NCBI RefSeq assembly: GCF_000427465.1
Contig: NZ_ATYB01000009.1
Span: forward strand, 248,001 to 312,000
DNA: 64,000 nucleotides
Reading direction: 5' to 3'
From: Sinorhizobium arboris LMG 14919
Lineage (GTDB): Bacteria; Pseudomonadota; Alphaproteobacteria; Rhizobiales; Rhizobiaceae
The position numbers and the translations under genes are program-made. Below, piece after piece: positions 16,766 through 25,122 of this stretch. Position 1 is the stretch's first letter. Each line of letters starts with the position of its first letter. Below the pieces are notes generated by a model. It was not told where the DNA came from, made no database searches, and saw only the letters and a program-made list of their open reading frames with translations.

Positions 16766-18292
16766 TCAGCGGGCCTGCGGTTTCTTGCGCACGCGAATCG
16801 CCTGGTAAGGTTTGCCTGGAAGCTCGACGCCAAAGGCGGCGTCCGGCCTTCGGCCGCGGATCTCGCTGCCGTGACGGGTTGGATGAGGCTGCGGCGCTGC
16901 GATTTTCCTGGCCGGCGTCACCGTCATCTGCCAGGTGTCTATGAGGTCTACCTCATAGTCGCCGTCCTCCGTGGGCAAGCCTGTAGACCAGACGACAGGC
17001 TGGTGCTCGCCCAGGTAGATGTAGCGCACGTCGCCGTCGATTGCGCCGGAGACGCGACTCCACGGGAACACGCCCGGCTTGCCGATCGGGTTCAGGCCGC
17101 TGCGGACATCCTCCTTGAGGAGCTCGAGCAGGAAACCGATACGCTTCCATGCCTCGCCATGCAGCTGCCCGCCCTTGGCCCACCAGATCAGGTCCTCGGC
17201 GTCCGAGTAGGTCTCGCCATGGCCGGCATAACCGCCGCGCATTACCGTGATCCAGAAACGGTGTACTAGTTCCTGCGCGGTTATGTTGCCCCAGGACTGG
17301 ATAATATTGCCCTCGTATTCCGGCTCATCGTTGACGACCGGCTTGCCGTAATCCTCGCGCCAGTCGAAAGTGCGCTTGACGTCCCAGTTTTGAATGCAGA
17401 CGTGGCTGACCCACGGCTTGCGGTGGTCGTAGTTCATCGTGACGTCGCCATTGTGGATGGACTTCAGGTGACGGTACGGATCGTTTTCCTCGATGATGTG
17501 GAAGAAGCGATCCCACCGGCTCATCGGTTTGGTATCGAGCAGAAAGTCGTACTCGTTGGCGAGCGACCACCAGACATTGCGGTAGGCAGCCAGGCGCGCG
17601 GTCAGATACGCGACATACCGGTAATCCTGTTCGGCCGACATGTCGCAGTATCCCCAGCGGTCGTAGGGGTGAAAGATGATAATGTCCGCTTCGATCCCCA
17701 GCGTGCCGAGCGCCGCAACCTGATTTTCGAAATGCCGAAAGGCGTCCGGGTTGGGCCGGTCGAAATCTTCTTTGCCGCTTTCTTCGGGCGTATAGATCGG
17801 ATGCAGGGGCTCGTTGGTGTTGTAGGGGTAGTCCTTGGGAAAAACGCCCATACGCAACTTGTTGAAGCGTGTCTCTTTCAATGTCTTCAGCGTCTCCGCC
17901 TGTATCGCCAGCGGTTGATGCGTCCATGCATAGCAGGTCGTGCCAAAGGGGAAGTACGGGGTCCCGTCGGCATAGGCGAAATGGTAGCGGTTGCTGACCG
18001 ATACCGGCCCGTGATTGCCCTTCGACGGCGGCGTCGCCAAGAAGGAACCAGTCCTGCCGTCGAGTTCAGCCGTGGTAGAGCGGGTCCGGAAGGTCCACTC
18101 GCCTTCCCTGTCCGGCATGAAGCGCACCTTGTAGGCCCCCTGGCCGTCATAGAAGCCCGGCACGCGCACCTCGCGGCCGAATTGCGAGAAGACGGCGTCG
18201 AGCTCGACGTCGACATATGGATTTCCAGCCGAAGGACCGTCAAAGCTCGCTTCGAACATTCCCCATTTTTCGGTTGTCGGCACATTGGTCAT
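16766..18292 (-). CDS. DUF5060-domain glycoside hydrolase-like protein
   Basis: A 508-residue cytoplasmic protein. The N-terminal beta-sandwich (about 1-95; KWGMFEASFDG...NPYVDVELDAVF) matches DUF5060; the central TIM-barrel region has FPFGTTCYAWTHQ, RFNKLRMGVFPKDY and VWWSLANEYDFLLD (NE pair, probable acid/base) and a second acidic motif VVNDEPEYEGN (possible nucleophile). The C-terminal part (YIYLGEHQP...) resembles the DUF5605-type beta-sandwich. There is no signal peptide, so it should act on imported sugar. An AGAGGA site precedes the ATG. It sits between permease and ATPase genes of a CUT1 operon, a strong functional link. The exact glycan is unknown. Confidence 0.8.
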   Translation of the reverse strand: MTNVPTTEKWGMFEASFDGPSAGNPYVDVELDAVFSQFGREVRVPGFYDGQGAYKVRFMPDREGEWTFRTRSTTAELDGRTGSFLATPPSKGNHGPVSVSNRYHFAYADGTPYFPFGTTCYAWTHQPLAIQAETLKTLKETRFNKLRMGVFPKDYPYNTNEPLHPIYTPEESGKEDFDRPNPDAFRHFENQVAALGTLGIEADIIIFHPYDRWGYCDMSAEQDYRYVAYLTARLAAYRNVWWSLANEYDFLLDTKPMSRWDRFFHIIEENDPYRHLKSIHNGDVTMNYDHRKPWVSHVCIQNWDVKRTFDWREDYGKPVVNDEPEYEGNIIQSWGNITAQELVHRFWITVMRGGYAGHGETYSDAEDLIWWAKGGQLHGEAWKRIGFLLELLKEDVRSGLNPIGKPGVFPWSRVSGAIDGDVRYIYLGEHQPVVWSTGLPTEDGDYEVDLIDTWQMTVTPARKIAAPQPHPTRHGSEIRGRRPDAAFGVELPGKPYQAIRVRKKPQAR

Positions 18293-18321
18293 GCGAAATC
18301 CTCTGGTCGGTTGGGGGATAG

Positions 18322-19194
18322 CTATTCCTTCACCGCGCCGGAGGTCAGGCCCGATACGAAATAGCGCTGAAACATGAGGTAGACGATGGTCGCCGGCAGC
18401 ACGGTCATGACGATCGCAGCATTGAGCTGGCCATAGTCGTTCGAGAACTGGCCCTGAAACGACATCAAACCGAGCGGCAGCGTCCACATGTTCTGGTTCT
18501 GGAGCAGCACCAAGGCCATGGCGAACTCGTTCCATGTGGCGACGAAATCAAGGATGAACAGCGCCGCCAGGACCGGGATCGAAACCGGCAGGAAGATGCG
18601 TCGAAATATCGTGAAATGCGACGCACCGTCGATGAGCGCGGCCTCGGAGAGTTCCTTGGGTATTGCCCGAAAGAAACCGTGCAGGATGAAGACCTGATAG
18701 GGTACGCCGAAGGCGATGTAAGGCAGGATTATGCCTGGATAGGTATCAATCAGGTCGAAGCGGTTCACCATAGTGAACAGCGGCGCCAGCATGACCTGGA
18801 AGGGAATCATAGTGCCGAACAGAACAACCAGCAGAAGCGCCTTGCCCCAGGGAATCGACATGCGCGCGAGCGCATAGGCCGCCATGGCGGAAATGGCGAG
18901 CCCGAGCGGAACCTTTATCAGCGCGATGACGGCGCTGTTAGAAAAGGTGGTGTCGAAGCGCCCACGCCTCCAAGCTTCCGTATAATTGTGCCAGGCATAT
19001 TCCGGCGGAGGGGTAAAAGCGCCGGTTGCCATCACCGCCTCGTTCGTCTTGAGCGAGGTAAAAATCATGAACACGAAAGGAGCCAGCCAAATTAGCGCCA
19101 CCAGCACCAGCGCGATCCACAATCCGACGAGGACCGGATCGACGCGGCGCGTCGTTCCGTCCGGTTCACTTGCCTCGGCCGTGGTCACCCTCAT
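18322..19194 (-). CDS. CUT1 sugar ABC permease (MalG type)
   Basis: A 290-residue inner-membrane permease with six predicted helices beginning with GLWIALVLVALIWLAPFVFM, and the EAA loop EAALIDGASHFTIFRRIFLP near residue 200 that contacts the ATPase. The ATG overlaps the stop of the upstream permease (ATGA), so the pair is coupled. Third gene of the operon. Confidence 0.88.
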   Translation of the reverse strand: MRVTTAEASEPDGTTRRVDPVLVGLWIALVLVALIWLAPFVFMIFTSLKTNEAVMATGAFTPPPEYAWHNYTEAWRRGRFDTTFSNSAVIALIKVPLGLAISAMAAYALARMSIPWGKALLLVVLFGTMIPFQVMLAPLFTMVNRFDLIDTYPGIILPYIAFGVPYQVFILHGFFRAIPKELSEAALIDGASHFTIFRRIFLPVSIPVLAALFILDFVATWNEFAMALVLLQNQNMWTLPLGLMSFQGQFSNDYGQLNAAIVMTVLPATIVYLMFQRYFVSGLTSGAVKE

Positions 19195-20090
19195 CTGGCG
19201 GCCTCCTCCTGTTTCTGTGTCCAGCGCAGATAGGGCACGACGATCGCCACGGTGATCAGCAGCAGGACTACGGAGATCGCGGCGCCGCGGCCATAGTCGA
19301 AGATCTGCATGGCTTGGGTGAACGCCCACAGGGCAAGCATTTGCGTCGACTGTGCGGGACCTCCCCCGGTCAGGCCGTAAACGATATCGAATGCCTTCAA
19401 AGAATTGATCACTGACAGCACCAACACGATGGTGATGGTGGGCCTGAGCGCCGGCAGCGTGACATATCGGAATACGCCCCAACCGCCGGCCCCGTCGATC
19501 CTGGATGCCTCGACGAGTGTCTGCGAAACGCTTTGCAGGCCGGCCAGGAACAACACCATCGAAAAGCCGACGGAATGCCACAGGTGAGCGACAAACACGC
19601 AGTAGAGCGCGATGGTGCGGTCGCCGAGCCAATCAGGAATTGACGAGGCCATACCCATATTGGTCATTAACTGGGAGAACAGGCCGAAGAAGGGATCGTA
19701 CATCCATCGCCACATGGTCGCCACGGCAATGGAAGCAATGATAACTGGAAGGTAGTAGGTGGCGCGCAACACGCCGCGCCCAAAGAGCTTTTGATTCAGA
19801 CCAAGCGCCAGTAGCAAGCCCACAAGCGGCGGGAAGATCAGACACAGGATTGTCCAGATCACCGTGTTTTTGAACGCAACCCAAAACACCGGGTCTGACG
19901 CGAAGATGAAGCGGTAGTTTTCCAAGCCCACAAAGACACGGTTGGCGTCGAGGCCGTTCCATCTCTGGAAGCTCATGACGACAACGTCGAGAAGGGGGAA
20001 GAGGGCAAAAATGCCGTAAATCACCACGGCCGGGCCAAGCAAAGCCCAGCCCTGAACCCGGGCATTGCCAAGCGATTGCCTGAGATGCAT
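19191..20090 (-). CDS. CUT1 sugar ABC permease (MalF type)
   Basis: A 299-residue membrane protein with the opening WALLGPAVVIYGIFALFPLLD, a long LPVIIASIAVATMWRWMYDP segment and the EAA loop EASRIDGAGGWGVFRYVTLP. The ATG is chosen with GGAG nine bases upstream; a start 39 bases earlier is possible. It follows the binding-protein gene across a strong hairpin and overlaps the next permease by four bases. Confidence 0.86.
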   Translation of the reverse strand: MHLRQSLGNARVQGWALLGPAVVIYGIFALFPLLDVVVMSFQRWNGLDANRVFVGLENYRFIFASDPVFWVAFKNTVIWTILCLIFPPLVGLLLALGLNQKLFGRGVLRATYYLPVIIASIAVATMWRWMYDPFFGLFSQLMTNMGMASSIPDWLGDRTIALYCVFVAHLWHSVGFSMVLFLAGLQSVSQTLVEASRIDGAGGWGVFRYVTLPALRPTITIVLVLSVINSLKAFDIVYGLTGGGPAQSTQMLALWAFTQAMQIFDYGRGAAISVVLLLITVAIVVPYLRWTQKQEEAAR

Positions 20091-20117
20091 CGCGTCGAAC
20101 TCCACTGATCTTGAGAG

Positions 20118-20141
20118 GGCTGCCGGCACGCGCCGGCAGCC
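20118..20141. promoter_or_regulatory. intercistronic stem-loop after the binding-protein gene
   Basis: A perfect 10-bp stem, GGCTGCCGGC and GCCGGCAGCC, with a four-base ACGC loop, in the 63-base gap between the solute-binding-protein stop and the first permease start. There is no U-tract. Such hairpins are known to stabilise the upstream part of transporter mRNAs, giving more binding protein than permease. Confidence 0.7.
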
Positions 20142-20153
20142 GGGAGAGCTGGC

Positions 20154-21413
20154 TTAGCCGCGCTTGTCGATGAAAGCCTGCAATTGCGCCGATGCGTCGG
20201 TGGGCGCCATGGTGCCGCCGGCGACTTCGTTGATGACCCTGAAATATTCAGTCGTCACGTCGAGCGGGAACGCCTGGTCGCCGTTCATGTAGACCTGCGT
20301 GTAGTCCTTGAAGACCTGCAGCCATTCCTGGCTGATCGCCGGGAGGTTTTCGTATTTGACGTTCTTGTTGATAGAGGTCGTCGCAAACTTGCCGACGTTC
20401 TCCTGCTGGACCCCGTCCGACAGATAATAGTCGAGGAACTTCGCCGCGAGATCCGGATGCTGGCTCTTGCTGCTCACATAATAGTATTCGGCGAAACCGT
20501 AGAGCCGTTTGGTTCCGGTCGGGAACGGAAAGATGTCGTAGTCGTCGAGTTTGGCGTTGTTCGTTGTCAAGGTGCCGACGAGCCAGTCGCCTTCCAGCAT
20601 CATGGCGGCGCGGCCGGCGATAAACAGGTTGAACGACTGCGTCTGGTCGATTCCCATGAAGGGCGACAGGATGTAATTTTTGGCCCACTTCTCCATTTCG
20701 GTGAAGGACTCGGTGGCGCAGGCTTCCTCGGTCCACTTGAGCTCCATCTTCATGAGCTTGTCGTGTTTTTCTGCGCCGCACTTTGTTTCGAGAATGACAT
20801 CCATTAGGCGCATGAGGTGCCAGTTGACTTTGCCGCCGAAAGTGAAAGCGGGAATACCGGCCGCTTTCAGCTTCTCCGCTGCGGCTACCAACTCGTCATA
20901 GGTCTTGGGTTCGCTTGATATGCCTGCCTTCTCGAAGGCCATCTTGCTGTAATAGACCGCCTCGCCTTTGAAAGTGAAAGGCACGCCGTTTTTGCCGCCC
21001 GGGTAAAGGTCCGCGAAGGAGGCCGCCGCGGGCACCAGCCTGTCTGCCCACTTGTACTCTGTGTAGTATTTGTCGAGCGGCACACTCAAACCGGCTTTCA
21101 CATATTCCCCGCCGAGACCTAGACCGGCCCAGCTGAAGTAGATGTCGGGCCCCTTGTCTGAACCGGCAGCGACACGCAGTGCGGTCTTGTGATCGTCCGT
21201 GCCGCGGCGGACGATCGTCACTTTGGCGCCAGGATTGGCAGAAGAGAAATCGGTCGCGATCTTGTCCATCGCCTCGTTGGCCTGATTGTTGCTGAAGTTC
21301 AGCGTCCAGACCGTGATTTCCTGCGCGTGCGCGGTTGACGTCCCCCCCGCTGTTCCGCCCAGAAGTGCTGCTGCTGCAACGGCTGCCGACAATACTGTCC
21401 TGCTTTTGGTCAT
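20154..21413 (-). CDS. CUT1 sugar-binding periplasmic protein
   Basis: A 419-residue extracellular solute-binding protein (SBP_bac_1 type). A Sec signal peptide covers the first about 30 residues (SAAVAAAALLGGTAG...AHAQE, cleavage after AHA). The mature part starts EITVWTLNFSNNQAN and contains VPFTFKGEAVYYSKMAFEKAG and AAMMLEGDWLVG, typical of this group. The ATG has a GGGAGGAAACA ribosome-binding site. First gene of a five-gene operon with two permeases, a DUF5060 glycosidase and an ATPase. No regulator gene survives next to it. Confidence 0.9.
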   Translation of the reverse strand: MTKSRTVLSAAVAAAALLGGTAGGTSTAHAQEITVWTLNFSNNQANEAMDKIATDFSSANPGAKVTIVRRGTDDHKTALRVAAGSDKGPDIYFSWAGLGLGGEYVKAGLSVPLDKYYTEYKWADRLVPAAASFADLYPGGKNGVPFTFKGEAVYYSKMAFEKAGISSEPKTYDELVAAAEKLKAAGIPAFTFGGKVNWHLMRLMDVILETKCGAEKHDKLMKMELKWTEEACATESFTEMEKWAKNYILSPFMGIDQTQSFNLFIAGRAAMMLEGDWLVGTLTTNNAKLDDYDIFPFPTGTKRLYGFAEYYYVSSKSQHPDLAAKFLDYYLSDGVQQENVGKFATTSINKNVKYENLPAISQEWLQVFKDYTQVYMNGDQAFPLDVTTEYFRVINEVAGGTMAPTDASAQLQAFIDKRG

Positions 21414-21902
21414 TGTTTCCTCCCGTACGACGACCTCGGCACTCTTTCGCTTAGCTACTCTCCATGCACTCACTACCTCTCAACTGGTATAATGAGTATT
21501 CCTGTATTGCAAGCGGATTCGGCGGCCCGAAAAATATCTTGCCGTCAGCGCGGCGACTGCGATGCTGGCGCCGGTAGACACGATCCGCGACTTGCGCGAG
21601 TAAACTGGCGCCGTAGAAGCCCATCGTGCGCGAGACGTCCTGAGTCGATCTGCGATATCGTCGGAGCGCGCTCGCGACCTTTCGGCGGAAGAGGTCAGGG
21701 ATGCCCTGGTGTACGCGGCCGAGGTCATCAGAACACTAAGAATCTGCTTGGAACGGATTAGGTGACCTTACCCGGAGCCCCTCCGCCTTGCGAAACAGAA
21801 AGAGCGATTAACGCGATCGTGCCATCAGGCCATCGGCCGTTGTACAGGGCGTTGCGCTTGACCTCGCGACCGGAACGCCGCTCGGTTACTGACTAGTTCC
21901 TA
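21414..21902. other. gene-poor upstream region of the sugar operon
   Basis: Holds the promoter region of the leftward sugar operon. A plus-strand frame interrupted by a stop (about 21645-21762) encodes ERARDLSAEEVRDALVYAAE followed by VIRTLRICLE, which has coding character and may be the tail of a lost small gene. No intact gene is supported. Confidence 0.4.
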
Positions 21903-22144
21903 TCAAGCCCCACCTTCGCCCTCGGTGCCCGGATTTGGCAACCGATCAGCCTCTTTTGTGGCCGCCCGCGATCGCAGTAGGTCCGCCGCGCCGGCTGCTT
22001 CCGCAGGCGTTCGTAGGGCTCGCCGTCGAGGTCGACTCGAACCGCACCAACACGCATCGCCGCAAGGTTCTTATCTATCTTCGTGTAGGCCCGCCGGGCC
22101 CTCTTTAATTCCTCGTCCGAGAGCTCAGATTCACGGTCACGCAA
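21903..22144 (-). pseudogene. small protein gene with a single-base frameshift
   Basis: The first frame gives RESELSDEELKRARRAYTKI followed by DLDGEPYERLR; the second gives EAAGAADLLRSRAATKEADR to a TGA. Adding one G in the GG pair near 22003 joins them into a protein of about 80 highly charged residues. The start is a TTG without a good ribosome-binding site. Family not recognised. Confidence 0.4.
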
Positions 22145-22641
22145 TTGGTTATTTCAGCGGCCTCGGAGCCTGCGGCTTGAAAGCCGCGGGCCGCTTTGTG
22201 ACAAATGTCGAAAAAGCGCCGAAATCGACCTGGCCTTGTTTCAGCCTTGCATCAGTTCACCCGAGAATTGTCGCTTCCGCCAGCCTGCAAGATAAAGCGA
22301 AACGGGTGAGTCTCTACATGCTGTCGCGAAAAAACGACAGCGGTCTTCGAAGCGGTTCCCGTTGATACCATTATGCGATCTTTTTAGCACAGAACGGGAA
22401 CATCCTGGCGGCGTGCCGCACACACCGCTCCTGAGGACACGACTGCCCTCGACCCAAACGCAGAGTCCTAAAGGCGGAGTGGTGGGTGCGCCTCCTTTGC
22501 CGTCATTCGGAGTTTTGTGGGCGAAACTCTTGAGCGGACATTCCTCACATCTCTGCTACGGCCGCTATCGCAGGTGGAACAAACTTTTCGCCCCTCGGTA
22601 GCCACGCTATGATTTCACATGGCCGATTGGGGGGGAAGGCG
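22145..22641. other. gene-poor stretch with a dispersed repeat
   Basis: About 500 bases without a credible gene between a decayed small gene and the HerA-like gene. It holds the second copy of dispersed repeat A. Confidence 0.5.
22370..22405. repeat. dispersed repeat A, copy 2
   Basis: 36 bases matching the copy at 835-870 in 32 positions, same orientation; differences are single substitutions. Confidence 0.6.
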
Positions 22642-24899
22642 ATGAAGGACTACCCGAGTCTTAAGCAAAGAGCGGCGATTGTCGCTCTCTATTTCGCCAT
22701 CTTCTACACGGCGTTTCATGTCGCGACCGGCTACTGGCTCCCAACGAGCGGCCTGGAAAGCCTGTGGCTTATCAGCGGCATTACGCTCTGGCTCTTCAGT
22801 CTCTTGTCTTCGCCATGGTTTCGTCCGCCTCGCGACACGTTCGCGAACGCCGTAACCGCCCTCGTTCTCCTCATCACGGCTGACCTTTCTGTTCTCACCC
22901 CAATGCCGCCGGCGCTAACTGCGCTGCGATACGCTGGCATCGCTTGGGCTGTATTGGTCGGCTTCATCAGTTTCCGAGCGATGATCCGCGCAGACAGCGC
23001 GCCGCAGGATGCGTGGGGAAGTCTGTTGCGCCGTTTGTGCGACACCCTCGGTCGTGGTGAGCTCGTGTATACGCCGCCGGCACTCATCGGCATTCTGGGT
23101 GGGTTCGCGGCCTCCCCGGGGTCTGTCGCGGCACTTCTAATCCTCTGGCTCGTCATGATCTTGGTCCGGCCGGTTGAGCTCGCGTTCTCTCTTGCGCGCC
23201 AATTCCGGGTCGAGCGCACCACCTCTGCGCGGACGCCGCAGGTTGGGACCATCGACCGGATCGACCACCCGAACATCATCCGCGTGAAGCTCAATCGCGT
23301 TGGCTCTTGGAAACCCGGCCGGCTGCACATCGCGGCGATGCCCGATGGCGATCAGAAATACCTCCTGGCACTCTTCACCCAAGTTCAAGGCACTGAGGTC
23401 GTCGGTACCGGGATCTGTATCGCTCAAGTGGCCGAGCCAATTCCGAGCGTCGCCGGTTGCGTTCACGAATCGCACGATCGCAAGAAGACTGAAGAGTTCA
23501 TCGTGACCGTGAGCGGAATGCCTGGCTGCGAGGTTGCCGGCTTCACCGTGGAGCGTTCTACGATCGGCAATATCTATTTCGAAGTGTCCGAAAGCCTGGA
23601 TCTCGCCGAAGGCGAGGTCGTGTTTACCCGCCTTCGCGGCGAGACGATCTTCTATCAAATCGTGGAGGCGCAGACCGCTGAGGAAACTTTCGACCAGAAT
23701 CCGCGGGGCACCCATATCGTGCGCGCGGTGCAGCTCGGCGCCTATTCGACGGAGAAAGGCTTCATAAAGTTCCCATGGCTCCCGACCATGAACATGCCGG
23801 TATTCCGCGCAGCGGAGATGAGCTTTCCCGCAACGAAGCTCACGGACCGACAGTTCATCGTGGGCACCGTCCCTTCTACCGACATCGGGGTGGCGGTAAA
23901 CATTGACAATCTGATCCTCTATCACACCGCCATCCTAGGCATTACCGGCACCGGAAAGACCGAACTGGCGCTCTCGGTCATTCGTGAAGCGGTCGCCCGC
24001 GGCTCCAAGGTATTCTGCGTCGATTTCACGGGGGAGTACCGCCACCGACTTGCGGACCTAGATCCGATTTTCCCTTAGACAAAAAGGCCGTCGTGGAGTT
24101 CGACGCAAAGCTCTTTGCCGTCGACACAGGCGCCTACGGCGCAGGCGCCGAGAAAAAGGATCTCGATAAATTTCTGAAGACGATTCGGGCTGACGTTCAC
24201 GCAAAGGTGGACGCCCTCCTTAGAAGCGACGAACAACAGCTAGCGATCCTCGAACTCACGGAACTGTCCAGCTCTCGCGCCAGCGTCCGCGTGACTGAGC
24301 TGTTCCTCTCAACCATTATGGAATGGGCGCGTGCGAACCGCCGCGCGCGTCAGGTGCTGCTCGTGCTTGAAGAGGCGCATACGATCATCCCGGAAACCTA
24401 CGGAGCCGGATTCGACGCGAACACGCAGTATGTCGTCTACCGCATCGGACAAATCGCGCTTCAAGGACGAAAATATGGCGTCGGCTTACTCGTAGTGAGT
24501 CAGCGGACGGCGCTGGTGAGTAAGACCATTCTTTCCCAGTGTAATACGTTCTTTGCGTATTCGCTTATCGACCAGACGAGTCTCACGTTCCTCGAAAGCG
24601 TGTTCAGTCACGACCATGTGAAGGTGATTCCCAATCTGCGGTTCCTCGAATTCCTCGCATTCGGTAAGGCGGTGCAGGTAGAGCGACCGATACTACTGCG
24701 CCGAAAGTTCGACCCGGACAAGAAGGCCGCTAGCGAGGCGCTAAATCGCCCACTACCGGCGCCCGCAGATGCCGTTGCCGAGCCGGGTGCCACTGCTCTG
24801 CAAAAGGCCGAGGGTCTGCAAGCGGAGGATCCAGCTAAGCCGACGAGGGAAGAATTGGACCAGAGCGAACCCGGGACTACGCAAAGTCCTGAAATGTAG
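22642..24899 (+). pseudogene. membrane-anchored HerA/DUF87-like ATPase, frameshifted
   Basis: The first frame (22642-24078) starts at an ATG behind GGGGGGAAGG and encodes four or five hydrophobic segments in residues 10-175, a central beta-rich region, and Walker A GITGTGKTELAL followed by VFCVDFTGEYRHRL. The second frame (24093-24899) resumes with VEFDAKLFAVDTGAYGAG and carries Walker B VLLVLEEAHTIIPE and a C-terminal ATPase core with SQRTALVSKTILSQCNT. One extra T in the TTTT run near 24070 would give a continuous DPIFPLDKKAVVEFD. As written the ATPase is split between its two nucleotide-binding motifs and should be inactive. HerA/DUF87 proteins are hexameric DNA translocases, some in defence or plasmid systems. 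No nuclease partner is adjacent. Confidence 0.65.
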
Positions 24900-24961
24900 C
24901 GGTCGCCCTCTCCGTCGTCGTGCAGCCGCTGAGCAAGCCGCGCAGCGGGAAGCCGACTGCG

Positions 24962-24989
24962 AATCCCTCGCCTTGAACGGAATCGAACC
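24962..24989. repeat. dispersed repeat B, copy 2
   Basis: About 28 bases matching 960-988 with a few substitutions and one base fewer. On the minus strand it also shows the T-arm-like GGTTCGATTCC string. It lies in the 223-base gap between the HerA-like gene and the beta-galactosidase end; nothing else is seen in that gap. Confidence 0.45.
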
Positions 24990-25122
24990 TGCGGCCACCG
25001 ATCAAGTTACAACGGTCGCCATGTCCAAGCAGCCAATGATTATCCGACTCCTGCTTCCAAGTGTCGGATTTTCTCGTTTGGCGCGACGCAGCGGCACCGG
25101 TCGACACAACCTGGGTGTCTCT

